11,789 nt of DNA, from assembly GCA_946620335.1 (NCBI GenBank), contig CAMONF010000007.1, positions 1-11,789 on the forward strand, given 5' to 3'. Shown here piece by piece: positions 1 through 6,151 of the stretch (positions are counted from its first letter, which is position 1; the number at the start of each line of letters is the position of its first letter). Origin of the DNA: an uncultured Clostridia bacterium (GTDB taxonomy: Bacteria; Bacillota; Clostridia; Lachnospirales; Lachnospiraceae). Position numbers and translations under genes: made by a program. The notes below the pieces were generated by a model, which did not search any database, was not told the DNA's origin, and worked only from the letters and a program-made list of their open reading frames with translations.

Positions 1-398
1 AGGATGCTGCGCATATTGTTCAGATAGATCTCAAATGTACTTCCGTCCACAAGCGTGATCGTCTGCACAACTTCCCACCGCTTCGGCAGGGACTGCTCCG
101 CGAACTTCTTCGCGTCCCACATACCGTTAAATTCGACAAATACCCTGTAGGGCTTATAGAATTTATGGCATCTGTCCAGAAACGCCGGATTCAGGTCCTC
201 CTCGTTTTCGACCGTAATTATTTCTATATTATGCCTGGCATATTCTTTTTCGTCGTACTCTTCTTCCCCTTCCTCGCACTGGATCAGAAGTGTTTTCGCT
301 CCGTCAGCAAAATCAGGAGAAGCGAGCACATCACGGATAAAGCTTGTTTTTCCGCTTTCCAGAAAACCCGTGATCAGATATACAGGTACTTCCATCAT
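1..398 (-). CDS. CobW-like G3E-family GTPase, divergent, 3' part missing
   Basis: The gene starts at 398 (or the adjacent ATG at 395) and runs off the left edge, so only about 132 N-terminal residues are visible. I translated it by hand. The N-terminus MMEVPVYLITGFLESGKTS has a P-loop matching the G3E Walker A (GFLxxGKT) at residues 11-18. A GGAG at 407-410 lies 8 bases before the first ATG. Where true CobW proteins have a GCxCC metal motif and an EPSG motif, this one shows only a lone Cys in LIQCEEGEEEY and VEFNGMW, so both motifs are altered. It lies 123 bases downstream of the complete CobW gene on the same strand and may share its transcript. The family places it as a GTP-dependent metal-handling or metallocofactor protein. 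Because the CxCC is absent, I infer a different or regulatory role. Family membership is likely; function is unknown. Confidence 0.8.
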   Translation of the reverse strand, partial: MMEVPVYLITGFLESGKTSFIRDVLASPDFADGAKTLLIQCEEGEEEYDEKEYARHNIEIITVENEEDLNPAFLDRCHKFYKPYRVFVEFNGMWDAKKFAEQSLPKRWEVVQTITLVDGSTFEIYLNNMRSI

Positions 399-521
399 GA
401 TGCAAACTCCATTCTGTCCGGGAGCCTTGTCTCTTTCTCAGGAAGGCATATCCCGGACCGCCAAACAGGACCGCGCCTGACCCGGCGGGGTTCAGCGCGG
501 CCATTTAAAATCAGAGGATCC

Positions 522-1664
522 TCAGTCGAGATCCGAGAACCTGCCCTCCGCATGGAACAGTTCGTTCAGCTTTTCAGCGCTGAGTTTCGAACCGATCACG
601 CACAGACGTCCGGTAACTTCCGGCTGTCCGGTGCGGATCTCATGCTCTCCGGGAACCATATCAAAGTACAGCCACGTTCCGTCATCAGCCGGGATCATAC
701 CCTTCGCGCGCAGAACAAGCCCGTACTGCTCAGCATCATCCAGCGCCGTCAGGCAGCTCTCCAGCTCATCCCTGGTGTATTTACGCGGAGTCTCAGCTCC
801 CCAGCTGACAAATACCTCATCCGCGTCATGTCCGTGATGATGGTGGTGATGATGGTGATGATGTCCGTGCTCCTCATCATGGTCATGATGGTGCTCATGC
901 TCCTCATCGTGGTCATGATGGTGTTCATGCTCATCGTCGTGATCGTGGTGATGCTCATGCTCCTCATCATGGTCGTGATGATGGTGATGATCGTGGTCGT
1001 GGTGGTGATGCTCCTCTGCCAGCGCGCGGACGCTCTCGAGCAGGGCAGCATCCTCGTCCTCGCGGCCCTTCTCCATGGTCTCAAGGACCACAGCGCCGGA
1101 CAGCTCGGTGATGGGGGTCGTGATGATGGCTGCGGTGGGGTTCAGCTCGCGGATCATGGCGACGACCTCGTCGATCTTCTCCGGAGTGGCCTTGGGGGTG
1201 TCGGTGCGGCTCAGGATGATGGTCCTGGCGTACTGGATCTGGTTGTCGAAGAACTCGCCGAAGTTCCGCATGTACATCTTGCACTTGTTGACGTCGGCCA
1301 CGGTCGTGAAGCTGTTCAGCTGGACCTCGCTGATCTCGTCAATTCCCTGAACGGCCTTGATGACGTCGGAGAGCTTGCCGACGCCTGAGGGCTCGATGAT
1401 GATCCGGTCCGGATGGTAGGTGTGGATGACCTCGCCGAGGGCGGTGCCGAAATCGCCGACCAGGGAGCAGCAGATGCAGCCGGAGTTCATTTCACGAATC
1501 TGGATGCCGGCCTCCTCGAGGAAACCGCCGTCGATGCCGATCTCACCGAACTCATTCTCAATGAGGACGACCTGCTCGCCGGAGAGGCCCTCCGAGAGGA
1601 GCTTCTTGATCAGTGTTGTCTTGCCGGCGCCGAGGAAGCCGGAAATGATGTCAATTTTCGTCAT
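522..1664 (-). CDS. CobW/ZNG1-type GTP-dependent metal chaperone with long His-rich repeat
   Basis: This 380-residue protein has the full G3E GTPase set: Walker A GFLGAGKTT (9-17), the metal-binding GCICCS (62-67), IIIEPSG (88-94) and SRTD (152-155) in the position of the guanine-specificity NKxD. A CobW C-terminal domain follows from about residue 283. Between the two domains, residues 219-279 hold 38 His among Asp and Glu, including four tandem ten-residue units. Family members use GTP hydrolysis to deliver zinc, cobalt or nickel to client enzymes; the His tract probably binds or stores metal, and I cannot say which one. An ATG at 1679 would add five residues, but GGAGG at 1673-1677 lies inside that stretch and sits 8 bases before the ATG at 1664, so 1664 is the start. 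It has its own promoter and lies upstream of a second CobW-like gene. Confidence 0.93.
   Translation of the reverse strand: MTKIDIISGFLGAGKTTLIKKLLSEGLSGEQVVLIENEFGEIGIDGGFLEEAGIQIREMNSGCICCSLVGDFGTALGEVIHTYHPDRIIIEPSGVGKLSDVIKAVQGIDEISEVQLNSFTTVADVNKCKMYMRNFGEFFDNQIQYARTIILSRTDTPKATPEKIDEVVAMIRELNPTAAIITTPITELSGAVVLETMEKGREDEDAALLESVRALAEEHHHHDHDHHHHHDHDEEHEHHHDHDDEHEHHHDHDEEHEHHHDHDEEHGHHHHHHHHHHGHDADEVFVSWGAETPRKYTRDELESCLTALDDAEQYGLVLRAKGMIPADDGTWLYFDMVPGEHEIRTGQPEVTGRLCVIGSKLSAEKLNELFHAEGRFSDLD
864..983 (-). repeat. four tandem 30-bp units encoding HHHDHDEEHE
   Basis: Residues 228-267 of the CobW protein are four consecutive ten-residue units (HHHDHDEEHE, HHHDHDDEHE, HHHDHDEEHE, HHHDHDEEHG), so the DNA is a 30-bp in-frame tandem repeat. 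It is followed by a run of ten His codons (residues 268-277). The number of units can be expected to vary between strains by slippage or recombination without breaking the frame. Confidence 0.9.
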
Positions 1665-1689
1665 AGGTGTTGCCTCCATTCTTATCGCA

Positions 1690-1704
1690 AAGGCCCTGGG
1701 CCTT
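1690..1704. promoter_or_regulatory. 15-bp perfect inverted repeat in the cobW leader
   Basis: AAGGCCCTGGGCCTT is a perfect 7+1+7 inverted repeat between the predicted promoter and the cobW ribosome binding site. A one-base loop is too small for an RNA hairpin, so protein binding (an operator) is the likelier use. I do not recognise it as a Zur, Fur or NikR consensus. Confidence 0.4.
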
Positions 1705-1741
1705 GTTCGTTTACATAAAATCTCTTAAAAGACGATTATAT

Positions 1742-1770
1742 ATTTTACACGAGTTTTACGAAAATGTTAA
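1742..1770 (-). promoter_or_regulatory. predicted sigma-70/A promoter for the CobW gene
   Basis: On the minus strand TTAACA (1770-1765) and TAAAAT (1747-1742) are separated by 17 bases. A second possible -10, TATAAT at 1740-1735, has no good -35 partner. The transcript would have a leader of about 70 bases before the start at 1664. Confidence 0.55.
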
Positions 1771-1814
1771 GTCCCCAACCGGCAAAAATATAAGTATTTT
1801 TGCAGCCAGGGACT
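1770..1814 (-). terminator. two-tier inverted repeat after the protease gene
   Basis: AGTCCC (1770-1775) pairs with GGGACT (1809-1814), and inside it GCAAAAATA (1782-1790) pairs perfectly with TATTTTTGC (1795-1803) around the loop TAAG. On the minus strand it lies just after the stop of the gene at 1852 and is followed by a moderately T-rich stretch (TTAACATTTTCG). It probably ends the glycan/protease transcript, although the inner stem is AT-rich and there is no clean U-run. Its end overlaps the -35 of the cobW promoter. Confidence 0.5.
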
Positions 1815-1851
1815 GGTCATTTTCACTGTATTTACTTGCTTTTCGCCCGGC

Positions 1852-2727
1852 TCAGAGCTTTTTGTTCCAGCGGCGGGCAAGGAGGCCGACCCGCACGCCG
1901 CGGAGCTTCCGATCCTGCTCCACGTCGTGTTCGATCGTCCAGACGCGCTTCGCAATAAAGAGAACGCCGAGGGCCAGGACAAGGATGATGATCTCCACGA
2001 TCTGAATATTGGAAATGAGACCCGCCGCCAGGACCGACACGGCGTCCAGCGCCGCATGCAGGAGGACCGCCAGGAAGAAGTACCGTCTGTGATTGCCGGT
2101 CCCCTTCCCGCCCAGGGAGAACCAGACCAGGACCGAGAGCCCCAGCTGGGCCAGCATGGCCGAAATCCTCTCCACCATGGCCATGATGAACATGAGGGGC
2201 GAGCTCTGGGCCAGCTGGGTCAGCTGCTGCGTGAAAGCTTCCGCTGCAGCCGCATCCATCCCCTGGGTGACGGCAGCCAGGCCGCCGCTCTCGATCATCG
2301 TAAAGTAAAAGAGGAAAGTGGAATAGTTGACGGTGAGGATCAGGAACATTTCTACGCCGCCGTGGCCCGCACCGTACATGAGGGCATTGCGGTCATTTTG
2401 CCGGTACTCGTCCTTCAGCACGAAGCGGAAGGCGACCCACCGCCCCAGCTCCTCGAAGATGCCCGCCGCCAGGCCGCCGTAGAGGGCGTAGAGGACCAGG
2501 TTGTTCTGGATGATCGGCCCAAGGGGCGAGGATAAAATGAGGGCATGGAAGAACTGCTCCAGCCCGAAGGCGAAGCCCAGCATGGCCACGATGCCGGCGA
2601 TGAAGGGCAGAATGGCGCATTTTCGCCTGTTGCGGAGGTAGATAAAGAGGATGACCGGCGCCATGATGCCGAAGCCGGATCCGAATTCCATGAGAAGGCG
2701 GTTAAAGCCGGGTAACGTTATTTCCAT
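1852..2727 (-). CDS. YhfC-like glutamic-type intramembrane protease
   Basis: This 291-residue protein is mostly hydrophobic, with about seven or eight predicted membrane segments and a basic cytosolic tail (about residues 258-291). It carries the motifs of the YhfC branch of PrsW/CPBP-type intramembrane proteases: EELGR at 92-96, GHGGVE at 121-126 and HAALD at 224-228, the Glu and His residues being the expected catalytic set. Family members are thought to cut membrane-embedded substrates or act as membrane scaffolds; the substrate here is unknown. The ATG at 2727 is preceded by GAGGAG 6 bases upstream, and that site overlaps the TGA stop of the LicD gene only 9 bases away. The two genes are therefore co-transcribed and probably translationally coupled, which suggests a role in surface-glycan or envelope biology. 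Confidence 0.82.
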   Translation of the reverse strand: MEITLPGFNRLLMEFGSGFGIMAPVILFIYLRNRRKCAILPFIAGIVAMLGFAFGLEQFFHALILSSPLGPIIQNNLVLYALYGGLAAGIFEELGRWVAFRFVLKDEYRQNDRNALMYGAGHGGVEMFLILTVNYSTFLFYFTMIESGGLAAVTQGMDAAAAEAFTQQLTQLAQSSPLMFIMAMVERISAMLAQLGLSVLVWFSLGGKGTGNHRRYFFLAVLLHAALDAVSVLAAGLISNIQIVEIIILVLALGVLFIAKRVWTIEHDVEQDRKLRGVRVGLLARRWNKKL

Positions 2728-2736
2728 AGCAACTCC

Positions 2737-3558
2737 TCACTGTCCGTATTTTCCAAATTCAACTGTCATTACGGAATGTTTATTCCGCTCTTCCACAGGG
2801 GGTAGTTTTCTGTAATCGCCATACAGATTGGTCAGGTAGTCCTCGTAAGAGGCAAAGGTGAAAAATTCCGTATCCTCGAAGGACAGGGGCTGAAGCTTCT
2901 CCGTGAACCGCCGCGGAATGATTTCCCGGTCATAACGGTAGCTTCCTTCCGCAGTCACCACATACTTCGACCTGCCTTTGTTATAGCGGGTAAAAGCCCG
3001 TTCCTTCAACCCTCTGATCACCTTAACAGGCAGAAGGCGGGACGCAAGGCGCAGCATCACCTGGAGGATTTTCGCTCTTTTGCGGCCGTTGTGATAGCCC
3101 AGCCGCACTGCCAGCATGTTTTTCCAGAGATAGCGTTCTTTCTCGTGAATGCGCCTGAGGACCCTGTTGTCAGGAACATTGTCGAAAGGAAAGATGTCAA
3201 TGAAAATGCCTTTGTTGGCGAAGGTGTCCCTGCCAATCTCTTCCACGATTTTTGTCCCGTTCAGGCGGAGCTTCGCAAAGGCATAGGTATAGGCCGGATC
3301 CGTCTCCCCGGTCTGCAGAAAATAGGTGTCTGTATCCAGCTCCTCGCGGCACACCGCCAGGAACCGCTCAAAATCGCTGCGAAGCATACCGAAATCCATG
3401 TCCTCGTCCCAGGGAATGAAACCGCCGTGCCTCACCGCACCGAGCAGCGTCCCCGCGATCATGAAATAGCGGATCTTGTGCTTCTCGCAGATCCGCGCGA
3501 ACTCCTTTGCGAGTATCAGTTCGAGCTCATGCAGTTTTTTCAGATCTGTCTCTGTCAT
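2737..3558 (-). CDS. LicD-family phosphotransferase (teichoic acid/capsule decoration)
   Basis: This protein has 273 residues, a usual length for LicD. The diagnostic block starts at residue 36 with GTLLGAVRHGGFIPW and continues as DEDMDFGM (51-58). The acidic residues there are the metal-binding Asp/Glu cluster of the nucleotidyltransferase fold. LicD proteins transfer phosphocholine or a similar group from a nucleotide-activated donor to cell-surface glycans such as teichoic acid or capsule, at the inner face of the membrane. Which group this enzyme transfers cannot be told, and no choline uptake or activation genes (licA/B/C) are visible nearby. The start at 3558 has GAGGAG 8 bases upstream. 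It follows a glycosyltransferase gene by 115 bases, with a hairpin in that gap, and is followed immediately by the membrane protease gene. Confidence 0.9.
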   Translation of the reverse strand: MTETDLKKLHELELILAKEFARICEKHKIRYFMIAGTLLGAVRHGGFIPWDEDMDFGMLRSDFERFLAVCREELDTDTYFLQTGETDPAYTYAFAKLRLNGTKIVEEIGRDTFANKGIFIDIFPFDNVPDNRVLRRIHEKERYLWKNMLAVRLGYHNGRKRAKILQVMLRLASRLLPVKVIRGLKERAFTRYNKGRSKYVVTAEGSYRYDREIIPRRFTEKLQPLSFEDTEFFTFASYEDYLTNLYGDYRKLPPVEERNKHSVMTVEFGKYGQ

Positions 3559-3591
3559 CAGTCCTGCTCCTCAACAAATGAAAACCCTTCT

Positions 3592-3635
3592 CCCATCCCG
3601 GCGCCTGCGTCCCAGCGCCTTCTCTGCCGGATGGG
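3592..3635 (-). terminator. hairpin between glycosyltransferase and LicD genes
   Basis: CCCATCCCGG (3592-3601) pairs with CCGGATGGG (3627-3635) with one bulged C, and a GC-rich inner stem is possible. On the minus strand it is followed by AGAAGGGTTTTCATTTG. The U-tract is weak, so this may be a partial terminator or attenuator that lowers licD expression relative to the glycosyltransferase, or an RNA-processing site. Confidence 0.4.
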
Positions 3636-3673
3636 GAGCGGCTTTTTGCAGCCAACGGCCAGCATTTTCCTGT

Positions 3674-4846
3674 TCACGCCTCGTACTCGTACAGAAGCTT
3701 CAACTCTCGGACCGTATTCGAAATATTATACTTTGAATTCACCATCTGCGTGAAGCACTCCGCGCGGAAGGCCGAATCGCGGTACCGTTCCTTCTCTTCA
3801 TCCAGCTTACGAATGGCCTGGACCCATTCTTTCGTTCCCCCGTCGACCGCGAGAAATTCCACACTCTCAAGAACCTTGCAGGCCCTGTCGATGCGGTCTG
3901 AGAGGAGACACGGCAGTCCGGCCGCCTGGGCCTCTATGGCGGATACCGGAAGTCCCTCGAACCAGGAAGGCAGGATAAAGATATCAAAGGCCTGCAGCCA
4001 GCGGTCCACCTCATTGGATTGACCCGTGAAAATAACGTTGTCAAGGCCTGCATCCTGCGCCATGCTGCGGATCTGCCCGAAAAGCTCCCCGTCTCCGACC
4101 AGGACGAATACTACATGAGGACAGATTTTTTTCAAATCAGCTGCCAGCTGCAGGATAAATTTGTGGTTCTTCACGTAGGCAAATCGCCCGACATGACCGA
4201 TCACCAACTTCCCGCAGAGCCCCTTTTCCTGTAGGATCGCTTCTCTCTCAGCTCCGGAAGACATGAACGGCTTCAGATCAATGCCGTTATCCAGTATGAT
4301 CACACGGTCTCTGAGAGATCGCCTGTACATCCAGTCTGCCGCCTTCGACGAGCAGGCACAGAGCGTTACATGTTTCCCGGGAAGCAGCAGCTTGCATATC
4401 CTGTGGGCGCTGACTTTCAGGAGATACCTCAAAGAGATACCGCCGGCTGTGGGAGCCTCCATGCCGGCGCTGTGGGAGTGCAGGATGATCCGCGGAATCC
4501 CGGCAGCTCTGGCAGCCAGCCCCCCCGCCAGCATATTGTATGTGGAATCAGAGTGAATATGAATGATTTCATACTTTTCACGTGCCTGGATCCGCCAAAG
4601 ACGCCTGACAAAATCAATGATTGCCCGGATTCCCTTCTTCTCTGTTTTCGGCCTGCTGACTCGTCCCCCATAACTGTGGATCTCGCGGATATAGGATTCG
4701 CACGGAAAAAACTTCCTGCAAATAAAGTCAAATACGATCCCTTCCGGCTCCATCTGGCGGCCCCAGACATGGACGATCTGTGTCAGCCCCCCGGAGCCGA
4801 AATTGCCGGTCACGACCTGCAGTACCCTCTTATCTGTAGTATTCAT
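3674..4846 (-). CDS. GT4-family glycosyltransferase (EpsF-like)
   Basis: The protein has 390 residues from the chosen start and a GT-B fold. The N-terminus VLQVVTGNFGSGGLTQ (8-23) is the acceptor-side glycine-rich loop. The C-terminal half has the donor-side signature GHVGRFAYVKNH (217-228) and the EX7E-type region PSWFEGLPVSAIEAQAAGLP (293-312), typical of retaining GT4 enzymes that use nucleotide-sugar donors. There is no signal peptide, so it is cytosolic or membrane-associated. The reading frame stays open up to a TTG at 4966, but that has no ribosome binding site, whereas the ATG at 4846 has GAAGGGG 7 bases upstream and gives the normal family N-terminus. With LicD downstream, I infer a role in making a capsule, teichoic or exopolysaccharide chain. 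Sugar specificity cannot be read from the sequence. No upstream partner genes or clear promoter are present. Confidence 0.9.
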   Translation of the reverse strand: MNTTDKRVLQVVTGNFGSGGLTQIVHVWGRQMEPEGIVFDFICRKFFPCESYIREIHSYGGRVSRPKTEKKGIRAIIDFVRRLWRIQAREKYEIIHIHSDSTYNMLAGGLAARAAGIPRIILHSHSAGMEAPTAGGISLRYLLKVSAHRICKLLLPGKHVTLCACSSKAADWMYRRSLRDRVIILDNGIDLKPFMSSGAEREAILQEKGLCGKLVIGHVGRFAYVKNHKFILQLAADLKKICPHVVFVLVGDGELFGQIRSMAQDAGLDNVIFTGQSNEVDRWLQAFDIFILPSWFEGLPVSAIEAQAAGLPCLLSDRIDRACKVLESVEFLAVDGGTKEWVQAIRKLDEEKERYRDSAFRAECFTQMVNSKYNISNTVRELKLLYEYEA

Positions 4847-5293
4847 ACGAAAGCCCCTTCCGTCAGACACCTGCGCAGCATTTGCCTGTAAGTACGGATA
4901 TGCCTGTAAAGAAAGACATTTCACTCTCCATTCGTTCTTTGTCCTAATATAGTTCAGCAGAGACAAGTTGCATCCCAGGGGACCGCATTTCTCGCCATAT
5001 ACTGTAAACTATTTCGACAGACATTCCTTGAGACCGCCTGCCGGTCAGCAGGGTGCAGGCTAATCAGCCCCAGGGGCCTCAGTCCCTGCATCCCCCCTGA
5101 AATCTTTCGGCAGGCATATCATAAGACTGCCTGCCGAAACTGTTCTTTTCTTACACTTTGATGCCCCTGCAGCGGCTGCAGCGATTATGTCAGCCAGCGA
5201 AACAGGCACCAGCCTTCATCATCCCGCCCTGAGGAGCCTCAGGAGATGAATTCTGTGGGACGCCTGAGCAGGCCCTGACCACGACCCTGGCAT
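4847..5293. other. 447-bp non-coding gap rich in inverted repeats
   Basis: No convincing gene lies here. Visible structures are GCCTGC (5036-5041) with GCAGGC (5055-5060), the strong hairpin at 5105-5139, CTGCA/TGCAG around 5166-5180, and CCTGAGG (5228-5234) with CCTCAGG (5237-5243). It separates the end of the symporter/ATPase unit from the start of the glycan unit, both on the minus strand, so it should hold the terminator of one and the promoter of the other. I found no clear promoter for the glycosyltransferase gene. Confidence 0.6.
5105..5139. terminator. perfect 12-bp stem-loop, possible bidirectional terminator
   Basis: TTTCGGCAGGCA (5105-5116) pairs perfectly with TGCCTGCCGAAA (5128-5139) around an 11-base loop. 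On the minus strand it would end transcription of the ABC ATPase gene, but the following bases (GATTTCAG) are only weakly T-rich. On the plus strand it is followed by CTGTTCTTTTCTT, a better U-tract, although no plus-strand gene ends here. Confidence 0.6.
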
Positions 5294-6127
5294 TCAGACG
5301 CTGGTATCCACCTTGAAAAGGTCGCTCATCCGGCGCCCTCTCCGTCTCATGATCAGGGCCTCCGGGCGGCTGTCCCGAATCAGGCGCTTAGTAAAGTCCG
5401 CCTGGGGATTCTTCATGACCTGTTCTGTGGGACCGGCCTCGATGACCCTGCCCTCCTGCATGACGATGATCTCGCCGCAGAGCCGGCTCACCAGGTCGAT
5501 ATTGTGGGAAATGTAAAGCACAGCCCCCTTGACTTCATTTTCAAATACCCGGAGGATCTCGATCACTCTCTCCTCCTGGGCCTTGTCGAGGGCACTCATG
5601 ATCTCGTCGCAGATGAGGAGCCGCGGCCTGGTCTCCATGGCCATGGCCAGGGCCGCGCGCTGGGCTGTCCCGGCGCTGACCTCGGCAGCGAACATGGTCA
5701 TCTCCTCCTGGCTCACGCCGCACATCTCGAAGAAATCGCGGGCCACCCGCATGGCGGCTTCCTCATCCATTCCGGCCTTTTTCAGGTGCTCACGGGCGTT
5801 ATGACCCATGGTGTAGCGCTTGTCGAAGGCCTCGACCGGCCGCTGGTTCACCATTTTGACCTGCTTTTGGTAGTCAGCAAGGCGCCTGCCCCGGATCTTG
5901 GCCACATCCGTTCCTTCAAAGAGGATGCTGCCGGAATCCGGTTCCAGGTCCCGGTGGAGAAGCCGGCCGACAGTCGTCTTACCGCAGCCGCTCTCTCCCA
6001 CCAGCCCCGTGATCACCCCGGCCCTGAGGGCCAGGTTCACGTCCCGCACAGCCGGTGTGGGCTGCCGGAACAAAGGCTTGTAGGTCTTTGTCAGGCGCTC
6101 AGCAGAAACCAGAATTTCCTGTTCCAT
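5294..6127 (-). CDS. lone OppF/DppF-like ABC transporter ATPase with altered signature motif
   Basis: This 277-residue protein has the layout of an oligopeptide/nickel-type ABC ATPase: Walker A GESGCGKT (44-51), Q-loop around Q95, Walker B LLICDE (170-175), D-loop SALD (178-181), and switch His208 in YISHNI. The signature normally reading LSGGQ is VSAGT (150-154), and Walker B is followed by IM where family members usually have P plus a small residue. The Q-loop context (MVNQRPVEAFDKR) also departs from the usual FQDP pattern. It may still bind ATP; turnover could be reduced. No permease, solute-binding protein or second ATPase is nearby. It starts 24 bases after the symporter gene, with GGGAGG 5 bases before its ATG, so the two form one transcript. 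It could be the remnant of a lost peptide importer, or a dedicated partner or regulator of the symporter. Family assignment is firm; function is open. Confidence 0.88.
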   Translation of the reverse strand: MEQEILVSAERLTKTYKPLFRQPTPAVRDVNLALRAGVITGLVGESGCGKTTVGRLLHRDLEPDSGSILFEGTDVAKIRGRRLADYQKQVKMVNQRPVEAFDKRYTMGHNAREHLKKAGMDEEAAMRVARDFFEMCGVSQEEMTMFAAEVSAGTAQRAALAMAMETRPRLLICDEIMSALDKAQEERVIEILRVFENEVKGAVLYISHNIDLVSRLCGEIIVMQEGRVIEAGPTEQVMKNPQADFTKRLIRDSRPEALIMRRRGRRMSDLFKVDTSV

Positions 6128-6151
6128 GATAGCCTCCCTCAGGAGCGCGTC

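Noticed and set aside
399..521. GC-rich stem-loop between the two CobW genes as a terminator
   Set aside because: The stem around 465-495 has bulges and no T-tract follows, so it does not support a terminator; read-through into the partial gene is plausible.
165..1388. 407-codon plus-strand open frame with Met/Val repeats
   Set aside because: It is the reverse complement of the His-rich cobW gene; the Met/Val run is only the antisense of His and Asp codons.
4847..4966. 40-residue N-terminal extension of the glycosyltransferase from a TTG at 4966
   Set aside because: There is no ribosome binding site at 4966, and the family N-terminus begins just after the ATG at 4846, which has one.
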